The notes under the pieces are model-generated. The model was not told the origin of the DNA, made no database searches, and saw only the letters and a program-made list of their open reading frames with translations. Source: an uncultured Clostridia bacterium (GTDB lineage: Bacteria > Bacillota > Clostridia > Christensenellales > UBA1242). From it: a DNA stretch of 8,005 nucleotides. The position numbers were made by a program, and so were the translations under genes. The DNA lies in NCBI GenBank assembly GCA_947626175.1, contig CANQRE010000035.1:1-8005 (forward strand), given 5' to 3'. Below are positions 1 through 6,503 of the stretch, piece after piece. Positions within the stretch are counted from its first letter, which is position 1. Each line of letters opens with the position of its first letter.

Positions 1-613
1 CAATGCGTTTTATGCCATTTTTTTCTCGTTCCCTGCGATTTACTTGGCGCTGTTTGCGGATTTGGGCAATTTCTCTTTTTAACGCAAGAATTTCATTTTC
101 CAAAACTCTTCTGTCAAGTTCAAGCTTTGTTTCCCCCGGCCCACGCATTCCAACTCCGCCGCCGCCATATCTTCCGCTTGTGCCTTTGATTTCGTTTAAA
201 CGCGGAAGAGTGTAAAGATCCTGCGCCAATTTGACTTGAAGTTTGGCTTCACGCGTTTTTGCGCCCTTTGCAAAAATATCCAAAACAAGCCCAACTCGGT
301 CAATAACTCTTGTTCCAAAGGCATTTGACAAATTTTTGATTTGCGAGCCAGAAAGGCAGTAGTCAACAATAACAACATCGGCTGGACTATCTTTAAGGCT
401 TCGAGCAATTTCATCAACCTTTCCGCTTCCAATCACTGTTGCGCGGGAAAAATCCTTGACGTTTTGCGAAAAAATTTCGCCAACTTCAAGATCAGTTGAA
501 AAAGCCAGACGAACAAGCTCGTCTGTTTTTCGATTTTTGCTTTCACCCTTTTTTGTCAAAACAATAACAAGCACCGCTCGTTCTTTTTTTGGCGAAGTTT
601 GAAATGTTTTCAT
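1..613 (-). CDS. hflX: HflX, ribosome-associated GTPase (N-terminal part, cut by window edge)
   Basis: HflX is a cytosolic Obg-HflX-family GTPase that binds ribosomes and splits stalled or stress-inactivated 70S particles. The visible 204 codons hold the HflX-specific N-terminal domain and the start of the helical linker: IGSGKVDEI (about 61-69), LSGSQIKNL (87-95), VIDRVGLVLDIFA (103-115), TREAKLQVKLAQ (120-131), the glycine-rich RYGGGGVGMRGPGETKLE (148-165), and a basic coiled stretch to residue 204. The G domain with its P-loop would start just past the left edge; full proteins are usually 360-430 residues. The ATG at 613 is the only usable start: an in-frame TGA lies at 628-626 and conserved sequence (ERAVLV, 11-16) begins soon after. 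It follows the lipoprotein gene by only 7 bases and has no Shine-Dalgarno; an extended -10 element sits directly upstream instead. Family identity is firm. Confidence 0.95.
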   Translation of the reverse strand, partial: MKTFQTSPKKERAVLVIVLTKKGESKNRKTDELVRLAFSTDLEVGEIFSQNVKDFSRATVIGSGKVDEIARSLKDSPADVVIVDYCLSGSQIKNLSNAFGTRVIDRVGLVLDIFAKGAKTREAKLQVKLAQDLYTLPRLNEIKGTSGRYGGGGVGMRGPGETKLELDRRVLENEILALKREIAQIRKQRQVNRREREKNGIKRI

Positions 614-619
614 ATTTTG

Positions 620-649
620 ATTATATCATATTTTGATTTCCATCTGCAA
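620..649 (-). promoter_or_regulatory. Predicted leaderless promoter of hflX (extended -10)
   Basis: Reading on the minus strand, TG-A-TATAAT occupies 628-620, a perfect extended -10, followed by six bases (CAAAAT) and then the hflX ATG at 613. With normal spacing the transcript would start at the A of the ATG. A weak -35 (TTGCAG, 649-644) lies 18 bases upstream. The stop codon TAA (623-621) of the upstream lipoprotein gene forms part of the TATAAT hexamer. The start site is inferred from spacing only. Confidence 0.6.
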
Positions 650-1292
650 GCACAATGCCCTCTTGTGTTGAAATGATCAAATTTTTCATTTCGCCGTTTT
701 GATCTAATATGCTAAAAAGCCAAAACACATCTTCAAATCCGCCAGAAAGCGAATCGATAATTTTTAAATATGCTTCTCCCTTAAACTCTCCATCTTGAAC
801 AAGCGAGTCTATTTGATTTTGAAGTGTTTGATATCCAAGCAAAATGGCGTCATCACTGGACACAACAAAACTGTTGCTTTTGCATTCAAGTGTTGTGGTT
901 TGGTCAAGATATTTGAATTCAATTTTTTCGCTTCCACTAAGTTTTCTGCCCAAATCTGCCATGTGAGTGCCAGTTTTGTAGTTAAATTCCAAAATAACAT
1001 CTTCTGCAACGCCATTTATTGAAATTGTAACCATCTCGCTGTCAGAGCCTTCAATATCTGCAGTTATAAGCGCAAAATCAAGCTTGTCGCAGCTTTTTCC
1101 GTCATAAATATATGGCTCTTCTCTTTTTCCAGAGCAAATGCTCACCTTTAGCACTGGGTCTTGCGAAAAATAATAAACATCGCTCACTTCTGAAAGATTG
1201 TTTTTTAAAAGATTTATTGTGTCAACTTGTCCACATCCAGCAAATGCAAAAAGCGGGCATAAGCACATCAAAAAAACACATAATTTTTTCAT
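621..1292 (-). CDS. Small secreted lipoprotein of unknown function
   Basis: I do not recognise this 223-residue protein. It starts MKKLCVFLMCLCPLFAFAGC, a short positively charged N-terminus, a hydrophobic core, and a lipobox-like FAGC with Cys20 as the predicted lipidated residue, so it should be anchored outside the membrane. The mature part has alternating beta-like strands, three further cysteines (53, 68, 137) and a C-terminal segment (about 190-217, with Trp191 and IISTQEGIVLADG). That segment loosely resembles the last strands of PepSY-like folds, but this is only an impression. ATG at 1292 is chosen over the in-frame ATG at 1310 because the latter would place the AAAGGAG Shine-Dalgarno inside the gene. 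hflX follows 7 bases downstream on the same strand, so read-through transcription is likely. It is divergent from fba. Lipoprotein call good, function unknown. Confidence 0.82.
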   Translation of the reverse strand: MKKLCVFLMCLCPLFAFAGCGQVDTINLLKNNLSEVSDVYYFSQDPVLKVSICSGKREEPYIYDGKSCDKLDFALITADIEGSDSEMVTISINGVAEDVILEFNYKTGTHMADLGRKLSGSEKIEFKYLDQTTTLECKSNSFVVSSDDAILLGYQTLQNQIDSLVQDGEFKGEAYLKIIDSLSGGFEDVFWLFSILDQNGEMKNLIISTQEGIVLADGNQNMI

Positions 1293-1298
1293 ATTTTT

Positions 1299-1305
1299 CT
1301 CCTTT
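1299..1305 (-). promoter_or_regulatory. Shine-Dalgarno that fixes the lipoprotein start
   Basis: AAAGGAG (1305-1299 on the minus strand) lies 6 bases before the ATG at 1292. It makes 1292 the start and gives a signal peptide beginning MKKLC, rather than an odd MAKEKN extension from 1310. Confidence 0.8.
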
Positions 1306-1319
1306 GCCATAAAATACGC

Positions 1320-1354
1320 TTTAAAATTTGCGAAAATGTGCTATAATTTGTCAT
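1320..1354 (+). promoter_or_regulatory. Predicted leaderless promoter of fba (extended -10)
   Basis: TG-C-TATAAT lies at 1339-1347, a perfect extended -10, with TTTAAA at 1320-1325 as a plausible -35 (spacer 16). Only seven bases (TTGTCAT) separate TATAAT from the ATG at 1355, so transcription should begin at or one base before the start codon. There is no Shine-Dalgarno in these seven bases. The promoter lies in the 62-bp divergent region shared with the lipoprotein gene, whose own promoter I could not identify with confidence. Confidence 0.62.
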
Positions 1355-2269
1355 ATGAAAAATTTATCCTTTTATTTTCAAAAAGCAATCAAAAATCATT
1401 TTGCAATCGGAGCTTTCAATTTTCAGTCGCTAGAATCATTGAAGGCGATTTGTTCGGCGGCAGAAAAAACAAAAAGCCCAGTCATCGTTGCAATCAGCGA
1501 AGGAGCTTTGAATTTTTTGGGCGATGAGTTTGCAAAAGAAATTGTTTTTGTTGCAAAAAAGCAATATCGCGCTCCAATATTTTTGCACCTTGACCATGGA
1601 AAAACTTTTGAAATTTGCAAAAAAGCAATTTCGCTTGGCTTTGACAGCGTTATGATTGACGCAAGCTTTTTGCCTTTTGAGCAAAACATTGCCTTGACAA
1701 AAAAAGTTTCGGATTATGCTCACAAACACAATGTTTTTGTTGAGGGCGAACTTGGAAAAATTGATGGAACTGAAGACCAAACAACATCAACGCAAAAATA
1801 CACAGATCCGCAGCAAGCCAAATTGTTTGTTGAAAAAACAAAAGTTGACAGTTTGGCAGTTTCAATTGGCACAAGTCACGGCGCATACAAGTTTTCAGGG
1901 AGAGCTGAGTTAAGATTTGACATTCTTTCGCAAATCGAGCAGCTTTTGCCATCCTTCCCGCTTGTTTTGCACGGAGCTTCATCAGTTGATCAAAAACTTA
2001 TCAAACAAATCAATAATTTTGGCGGCGACATCAAGGGCGGAAAGGGCGTTAGCCAAAAATTGCTTTTGCAGGCAATAACAAAACACAATATTGTCAAAAT
2101 AAACACCGACACCGATCTAAGAATTGCATTCACACTGGGCATAAGAAAGTCGCTTGAAAGCAAAAAGGATAATTTTGACCCAAGAATATATATAAAAGAA
2201 GGGCAAAACATGATTGAAAAAGTTGTTTTGCAAAAAATTATGCTTTTTGGCTCAAACAATCAAGCATAA
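1355..2269 (+). CDS. fba: Class II fructose-1,6-bisphosphate aldolase
   Basis: This cytosolic zinc enzyme reversibly cleaves fructose-1,6-bisphosphate to glyceraldehyde-3-phosphate and dihydroxyacetone phosphate in glycolysis and gluconeogenesis. The 304 residues match the usual class II length. Visible motifs: HLDHGKTFE with the catalytic Asp80 and zinc-ligand His81; IDAS (101-104); VEGELG with Glu132; a YTDP segment (149-152); GTSHGAYKF with zinc-ligand His175; LHGASS with zinc-ligand His206; the GGDIKGGKGV phosphate-binding loop (223-232); KINTDTDLR (248-256); and the LFGSNNQA C-terminus typical of Gram-positive Fba. The related tagatose-bisphosphate/ketose-bisphosphate aldolases are the alternative; KINTDTDLRxAFT and the C-terminus favour Fba. 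ATG 1355 is preferred over an in-frame TTG at 1328, which lies upstream of the -10 and has no ribosome site. The gene stands alone on the plus strand and ends at a strong terminator. Confidence 0.93.
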   Translation: MKNLSFYFQKAIKNHFAIGAFNFQSLESLKAICSAAEKTKSPVIVAISEGALNFLGDEFAKEIVFVAKKQYRAPIFLHLDHGKTFEICKKAISLGFDSVMIDASFLPFEQNIALTKKVSDYAHKHNVFVEGELGKIDGTEDQTTSTQKYTDPQQAKLFVEKTKVDSLAVSIGTSHGAYKFSGRAELRFDILSQIEQLLPSFPLVLHGASSVDQKLIKQINNFGGDIKGGKGVSQKLLLQAITKHNIVKINTDTDLRIAFTLGIRKSLESKKDNFDPRIYIKEGQNMIEKVVLQKIMLFGSNNQA

Positions 2270-2277
2270 AAAATATT

Positions 2278-2311
2278 AAAAAAAGCCTTGATTTTGTTCA
2301 AGGCTTTTTTT
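2278..2311. terminator. Bidirectional rho-independent terminator between fba and the 688-residue gene
   Basis: A 13-bp inverted repeat (AAAAAAAGCCTTG at 2278-2290, CAAGGCTTTTTTT at 2299-2311) with an 8-base loop. It gives a GC-containing stem with a T-run on both strands. It starts 8 bases after the fba stop and lies 10 bases beyond the stop of the convergent minus-strand gene, so it can end transcription from both sides. Confidence 0.93.
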
Positions 2312-2321
2312 GTTGCAAATT

Positions 2322-4388
2322 TTAATGTGCAGAAATTGGATCATCTGACAAATCATCAGGTTGACTCGCAGAAACTTCCGACACATACAATGATGGGAAT
2401 TTTTCCACAAAGCAACTGTGAACTGTTTGTTTGATGCTGTCCTTGTCAAGCCCAACCCTTTCAATTTCCTCATCTTGCTTTTCTTTGGTCAAAAGTTCAT
2501 CACTAAGCTCTTTCATTCTGCTTGAAAGTTGTTCAAAAATCTCTTTTGGAACATTAAGATTTTTGTTTTCTTCTGTAAGACCAAAAAGATCTTCATAAGT
2601 TTTGTCTTTCACCTGTTTCCAAGGAACGCATCTGCCCATTGCATCAAAAGTTCTTTTTGCCACTTCAGGGAATTCTGCTTTTTGTGACTTGTAATTTCCT
2701 GTTGCGACCATAAGCGAACCATATGTTTTTGTTTCAGATTTTTCGCTTGTCAATTTTTGGATGTTTTTGATTTCAAAATCAATTTGCGATTTTACTGTTT
2801 TTATTGCGTTTGTCCAAAGCTTTGCAAGTTGAATTTGGCTTTGGGTAGGAGCAGCAACTATTGCCACTTGAGCTGGGTTAGCCGCGGCATTTTCGATTTC
2901 ACTTTCAAGATTTGCTTCAAGCTGATCTTCTTCAACACTTTCGCTTGCTTCATCCTCTGCAGGTTCTAAAATTATTGGAACAATTGGATCAGCGATTTTT
3001 AATTTGTTGTAACGATCAAGCGCGCTTTCAAACTCTCCTTCTCGCCCAGCAAGTGTTTTTTCTCCAACTGGAGTGAGTGAGGTCAAAGCTTGAATAAGCA
3101 CAGTTGAAAACATTTCTGTCAAACGATTTACATTTTCTTTGTCCATTTTGCCTTCAAGCTGTGAAATCAAAAGCAAATTTGTTGACATTGCTTCAATAAG
3201 CTCTTCAGTTGTGTCAACTGGATTGTCCCCAAATGCAACATCTTGAATAAATCTAAATCCATCAAGCACCTTTGGAAGAGAATCTTCTGTTTTCAACAAA
3301 AGTGCTTCCGATGCTTTTTCAATGTTATTTGTCAACATATTATCTGGAGCAACATAGCGTGTTGTTCCAAAATCGCTCACAAATGAGAACACTTTGTTTG
3401 CGCCATCTTGCAATGAATAGCAAGCATGAAATTCTTCAAATCTGTCTTCGCTGATTTTTTTGTTCACTTCGCGATTTAATAGCAAATCATGGAAATAATA
3501 TTGAACGTTGGCGGAATTATATTTTTCTCCTTCTGGCAAAACAGAATTAAGTTCTTCAAGCCTTTCTTCAGCCATTGCAACAGCAACCGATCTCCAGCCC
3601 CTGCATCTTTCCTTTGGAATTTCATCAAGTGAAAGGCACAAAAATGGAGCAACTGCGCCATATATTGCTTTTAAATCCTTTTCATTGTTTGCGCCCATTT
3701 CCCTAAGGGTGAGCATTGTTGCAAGCAAAACAATTGAATATTTTGATTGAGGTGAAATTTTTGCTTTGTCATTTTTAACTCTGTCATTAGTTTTTCTTAT
3801 TTTTTCATCAACTTCTGCACTAAATCTGTCAATTAATGATGAAACAACAAGTTTTGCATGTTCATCTTCATCAAATTTCAAATAGCCAATTTCTTGCTTA
3901 TTTGATTTTAAAGGCAACACAAACACTTCAGATTCTGCTGTTTTTTTGGTTACGCTGACTTCATTTAAGAGTTTTAGGGCTTTGTAATATTTTTTTGTTT
4001 CATCAGCAAAAACTTTTTCAGGCAAATTGCCGTTGAGCATGATTGCCCTGACAAATGAAATTTTTTCATTTTTGGCATCTTTGAAAGCCTGTTCTTTTTT
4101 GTCCCAATTTTTTTGAACGATTGCCCCGTTTGTTCCAGCCGTTAACGCATTTTTGTAGCCTTGCTTGATTTCGTTGGAAGTCACGCTTCTAAGTCGCCAT
4201 TTTCCCGAATTGTCAATTGGCTCCAAAACTTCGTTAACAAAAGGGCCAAAAAACTTTTGGTCAAGACCATTAACGTTGAAAGATGTTTTGTTAAAATCCT
4301 GCTTATATGTTGCTATAAGCTTGTCATAACTCAAGTTTGAAAGATTGCCGTTTTTGAAACTTTCACTAAAATATTTCAAAAATTCCAT
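2322..4388 (-). CDS. Large cytosolic protein of unknown function (688 residues)
   Basis: I do not recognise this protein or any catalytic motif in it. It has no signal peptide, lipobox or obvious membrane segment, so it is probably cytosolic. The N-terminal part (about 1-470) is mostly helical-looking and charged, with a KIRKTNDRVKNDKAK basic stretch (196-210) and a hydrophobic helix around 216-229. An acidic, alanine-rich low-complexity linker (about 476-508, with AEDEASESVEEDQLEANLES) separates it from a lysine/glutamate-rich helical C-terminal part (about 515-670). The last residues are acidic (QPDDLSDDP). Five cysteines are scattered (251, 262, 323, 587, 659) with no metal-binding spacing. 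The ATG at 4388 has a strong TAGGAGG Shine-Dalgarno five bases upstream. A near-consensus promoter lies about 140 bases further up. It is a single-gene unit ending at a strong terminator. Base composition resembles its neighbours, so nothing marks it as recently acquired. Reality of the gene is firm; function is unknown. Confidence 0.9.
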   Translation of the reverse strand: MEFLKYFSESFKNGNLSNLSYDKLIATYKQDFNKTSFNVNGLDQKFFGPFVNEVLEPIDNSGKWRLRSVTSNEIKQGYKNALTAGTNGAIVQKNWDKKEQAFKDAKNEKISFVRAIMLNGNLPEKVFADETKKYYKALKLLNEVSVTKKTAESEVFVLPLKSNKQEIGYLKFDEDEHAKLVVSSLIDRFSAEVDEKIRKTNDRVKNDKAKISPQSKYSIVLLATMLTLREMGANNEKDLKAIYGAVAPFLCLSLDEIPKERCRGWRSVAVAMAEERLEELNSVLPEGEKYNSANVQYYFHDLLLNREVNKKISEDRFEEFHACYSLQDGANKVFSFVSDFGTTRYVAPDNMLTNNIEKASEALLLKTEDSLPKVLDGFRFIQDVAFGDNPVDTTEELIEAMSTNLLLISQLEGKMDKENVNRLTEMFSTVLIQALTSLTPVGEKTLAGREGEFESALDRYNKLKIADPIVPIILEPAEDEASESVEEDQLEANLESEIENAAANPAQVAIVAAPTQSQIQLAKLWTNAIKTVKSQIDFEIKNIQKLTSEKSETKTYGSLMVATGNYKSQKAEFPEVAKRTFDAMGRCVPWKQVKDKTYEDLFGLTEENKNLNVPKEIFEQLSSRMKELSDELLTKEKQDEEIERVGLDKDSIKQTVHSCFVEKFPSLYVSEVSASQPDDLSDDPISAH

Positions 4389-4507
4389 GTTTCCCTCCTA
4401 AAAACTTTTCTTTTGCAAATTGTATTCATTTTTTGCGCAATATGCTTTGCAAAAAAATAATGCGGAAAATTTTGTGCTGCCATCCAAAACATTTTGAATT
4501 TTGACAA
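4376..4507 (-). CDS. Doubtful 43-codon leader ORF before the 688-residue gene
   Basis: A TTG at 4507 lies eight bases after an AGGAG (4520-4516) and opens a 43-codon frame that ends in a TGA at 4378-4376, overlapping the start of the 688-residue gene. Against it: the AGGAG sits right at the predicted transcript start, the peptide is Phe/Lys-rich with no recognisable motif, and short frames are common in A+T-rich leaders. It is recorded only because the leader is otherwise unexplained. Confidence 0.12.
   Translation of the reverse strand: MSKFKMFWMAAQNFPHYFFAKHIAQKMNTICKRKVFRRETWNF
4394..4400 (-). promoter_or_regulatory. Strong Shine-Dalgarno of the 688-residue gene
   Basis: TAGGAGG (4400-4394 on the minus strand), followed by GAAAC and the ATG at 4388. 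It is the best ribosome site in the window and contrasts with the SD-less starts of hflX, fba and walJ. Confidence 0.85.
4429..4456 (-). other. Possible weak hairpin in the leader of the 688-residue gene
   Basis: On the minus strand TTTTTTGC (4456-4449) and GCAAAAAA (4436-4429) can pair around a 12-base loop. The stem is mostly A-T and the leader is A+T-rich overall, so chance is a real explanation. I see no riboswitch or T-box signature in the leader. Confidence 0.2.
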
Positions 4508-4525
4508 CTTTTTTTCTCCTGCATT

Positions 4526-4554
4526 ATTATATCACTGTTGCTTGCGTTTTTCAA
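4526..4554 (-). promoter_or_regulatory. Near-consensus vegetative promoter for the 688-residue gene
   Basis: On the minus strand TTGAAA (4554-4549) and TATAAT (4531-4526) are separated by exactly 17 bases, with a TG extension (4534-4533) one base before the -10. That is five of six and six of six consensus matches plus an extended -10, the best promoter match in the window. Predicted start is near 4519, giving a leader of about 130 bases before the ATG at 4388. It lies in the 207-base gap after htrA. Confidence 0.78.
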
Positions 4555-4595
4555 GAGGTTATTTGAAATTTTTTTTGATATTTGCCCCGTTTTTG

Positions 4596-5603
4596 CTATT
4601 TTAACGTTACAAATGTTTCAATTTGTTTGTTAGATCGAACAAACTCCACTTTGACCACATCGTTTTTGTCAAAGGACAAAACGGCATTTCGAAGCGACAA
4701 AAGATTTGTGATTGGCTTTGAGCCAACGCTTGTGATTATGTCGCCTTTTTGAATGCCACTGTTTTTTGCAGGGCCATCGGTTGAAACAACATAAACCCCC
4801 TCTGTTTCAAGGCTTTCGCCATACACTTTGGCAATGTCGCTGTCAAAGCCAAACACGCCAAGATATGGGGATTTGTAAGACGGATTTTGTTTGAGTTTGT
4901 CAACAACTGTTTTGCCAATTTGAATTGGAATTGCAAAGCCAATGCCTTCGCCTTCGGTTGCCTTTAGGGTGTTGATTCCAATCACTTGCCCTTGCGTGTT
5001 GATAAGCGGTCCACCAGAATTGCCGGGATTTATGGCTGCATCATGCTGAATCAAACTTTGCAAAAATGAAGTTCCTTCGCTTGTTTCAGTTTCCAAAGTC
5101 CTGTCATTTGCACTGACAATTCCATGTGTGACTGTGTGTTTAAATTCAAGCGTCAATGGCGTGCCAAGGGCATAAACTTGCTGCCCAACTTCAATTGGAG
5201 CATCATTTGTTCCCAAATATGGAATTTCTTTTGACGACAAAACAATTGCCAAATCTATCGATGGACTTGTCCAAACAACTCTTCCCGAGCCTGTTGTTTT
5301 GTCGGCAAAAAACAATGTTATGCCTTTTCCGCCTTCAACAACATGATTGTTTGTGAGAATATATCCACCATCTGAAATTGCAACGCCGCTTCCAATTGCA
5401 TAGCCATCGTCAAAAAGCGTTTTGATTCCAACGACCGCACTTTTTGCTTGCGAAAGCATTTGCGATTGTGAAGAAGCGCTTTCCGTGGCAACACGCCTTA
5501 TGCTCATATCCACGCTTTTGTCTGCAACTTGTGTTTTGCCGCAACCAGAAAGCATTGTCACAGACAACGCGCCAATCATTAAGCAACAAAAAAGTTTTTT
5601 CAT
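4596..5603 (-). CDS. htrA: HtrA/DegP-family serine protease, lipid-anchored, one PDZ domain
   Basis: An extracytoplasmic trypsin-like protease that degrades or refolds damaged envelope proteins. The 335 residues begin with a lipoprotein signal peptide (lipobox LSGC, Cys21), whereas most Bacillota HtrA proteins are held by an N-terminal membrane helix. After a Ser/Gln-rich spacer (about 40-55) comes the protease domain: TNNHVVEGG with catalytic His87, SIDLAIV with Asp117, and the oxyanion/nucleophile motif INPGNSGGPL with Ser196. The LGTPL and GFAIPI segments are also typical. One PDZ domain fills about 247-335 (YLGV, then GPAKNSGIQKGDII). All triad residues are present. The ATG at 5603 has an AAGGAG site (5614-5609) five bases upstream. 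walJ lies 33 bases upstream on the same strand, the gene order known from Bacillota wal loci, so co-transcription is likely. No convincing terminator follows its TAG stop. Confidence 0.95.
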   Translation of the reverse strand: MKKLFCCLMIGALSVTMLSGCGKTQVADKSVDMSIRRVATESASSQSQMLSQAKSAVVGIKTLFDDGYAIGSGVAISDGGYILTNNHVVEGGKGITLFFADKTTGSGRVVWTSPSIDLAIVLSSKEIPYLGTNDAPIEVGQQVYALGTPLTLEFKHTVTHGIVSANDRTLETETSEGTSFLQSLIQHDAAINPGNSGGPLINTQGQVIGINTLKATEGEGIGFAIPIQIGKTVVDKLKQNPSYKSPYLGVFGFDSDIAKVYGESLETEGVYVVSTDGPAKNSGIQKGDIITSVGSKPITNLLSLRNAVLSFDKNDVVKVEFVRSNKQIETFVTLK

Positions 5604-5636
5604 TTTGACTCCTTTTGGAAGCTGTTGAAAAAACCT

Positions 5637-6419
5637 TTAAAGCTTGAATATCGTTCCTGGATTTGGCGAAGCAACATCTATTTTGACATGTTTGCCTTCA
5701 ATTATGCCATAACCCTTAAGTTTTTCGGTTATGTAAGAATAAGCAAGTTCAGGCCTGTTGTTTTCACGGCTTAAGTGCGACAAAACAATTTGCCTGCTTC
5801 CGCTTTCAACAAGATGTTTGATGAAAATTGCGCTTTCATCATTTGAAAGATGTCCCCTTCCGCCTGAAATTCGTCTTTTAAGAGATGGCGAATATTTTTT
5901 GCCGTCCTTGAGCATTTGCTTGTCATAATTTGCTTCAAGATAAACCAACTGACTTCCACGAATACTGTCAAGTATTCTGTCATTAGTATGCCCAACATCT
6001 GTTAAAATACTTATTTTTGCGCCATTATTTTCAAAAACATAGCCAAAACATGGCACATCATGCGGAAGTGGAATTGCTGTCACTTTTATATCTCGCAAAA
6101 AAAATGATTGCGTTTCAAAAAATCTGCGATTTTTGATTGGCGTTTTTGAAAACTTGTATTTCATGTCATCCCACACTTCTCTGTGAGCAAACACTGGCTT
6201 GTCATATTTGCAAGAAAAGGCGTCAACTCCTTTTATGTGGTCAGAATGCTCGTGTGTGACAAGAATAACATCAATTTGCCCTGGCTCAACGCCAATGAGT
6301 TTGAGCCTTTTTTCTGCTTCAGAACATGACAAACCAATGTCAATCAAAACTTTGACTTTTTCACTTTCAAGATATGTCATGTTTCCATCGCTTCCCGATG
6401 CAAGAGAGATTATTCGCAT
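5637..6419 (-). CDS. walJ: WalJ/YycJ-like metallo-beta-lactamase-fold protein
   Basis: A cytosolic metallo-beta-lactamase-fold hydrolase. Family members (YycJ/WalJ) show 5'-3' exonuclease activity and are linked to coordinating division and DNA replication or repair. The 260 residues are the usual length. Seen directly: the N-terminal MRIISLASGSDGN, the metal-binding THEHSDH motif (55-61), PLPHD with His120, ILTDVGH with Asp141, GRGHLSN with His190 and LSHLSRENN with His215, so all expected metal ligands are present. The ATG at 6419 is secure because TGA (6434-6432) and TAA (6431-6429) stops lie in frame just upstream and conserved sequence starts immediately. There is no Shine-Dalgarno; an extended -10 ends six bases before the ATG. 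htrA follows 33 bases downstream. In many Bacillota the pair closes the walRKHIJ-htrA cluster; here the gene immediately upstream is uvrA instead. Confidence 0.94.
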   Translation of the reverse strand: MRIISLASGSDGNMTYLESEKVKVLIDIGLSCSEAEKRLKLIGVEPGQIDVILVTHEHSDHIKGVDAFSCKYDKPVFAHREVWDDMKYKFSKTPIKNRRFFETQSFFLRDIKVTAIPLPHDVPCFGYVFENNGAKISILTDVGHTNDRILDSIRGSQLVYLEANYDKQMLKDGKKYSPSLKRRISGGRGHLSNDESAIFIKHLVESGSRQIVLSHLSRENNRPELAYSYITEKLKGYGIIEGKHVKIDVASPNPGTIFKL

Positions 6420-6425
6420 GGATAT

Positions 6426-6454
6426 ATTTTATCACTTCGGCTCATTTTTTGCAA
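6426..6454 (-). promoter_or_regulatory. Predicted leaderless promoter of walJ-htrA (extended -10)
   Basis: On the minus strand TTGCAA (6454-6449), a 17-base spacer, and TG-A-TAAAAT (6434-6426), with six bases (ATATCC) to the walJ ATG at 6419. The predicted start is the A of the ATG. The -10 has one mismatch to TATAAT. In-frame stops upstream of the ATG exclude a longer protein with its own ribosome site. Confidence 0.58.
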
Positions 6455-6464
6455 GAGATAACGC

Positions 6465-6503
6465 TTGGCTTAAAAAAGCCAAAAAAAACTAAATTTTTAG
6501 TTT
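6465..6503 (-). terminator. Possible weak terminator after uvrA (two small hairpins)
   Basis: On the minus strand AAACTAAA (6503-6496) and TTTAGTTT (6493-6486) form an 8-bp, nearly all-A-T stem running into a T-tract (6488-6481); the uvrA stop codon is inside the stem. A second hairpin, TTGGCTT/AAGCCAA (6482-6476 and 6471-6465), follows but has no T-run after it. Together they may end uvrA transcription inefficiently, before the walJ promoter. Confidence 0.4.

Noticed and set aside
1328..1354. TTG at 1328 as the fba start, adding nine residues
   Set aside because: It lies upstream of the predicted -10 and has no Shine-Dalgarno. The added residues (MRKCAIICH) do not look like an aldolase N-terminus.
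1198..1527. 109-codon plus-strand open frame spanning the divergent region into fba
   Set aside because: It overlaps the lipoprotein signal peptide and the fba N-terminus in the wrong frames; both of those genes have family or signal-peptide support.
6465..6482. TTGGCTT/AAGCCAA hairpin as a strong terminator
   Set aside because: No T-run follows it on either strand. It was kept only as part of a weak combined signal after uvrA.
6199..6492. 97-codon plus-strand open frame opposite the walJ start
   Set aside because: It lies mostly antisense to walJ, shows no motif, and its end is A+T-rich intergenic DNA containing the walJ promoter.
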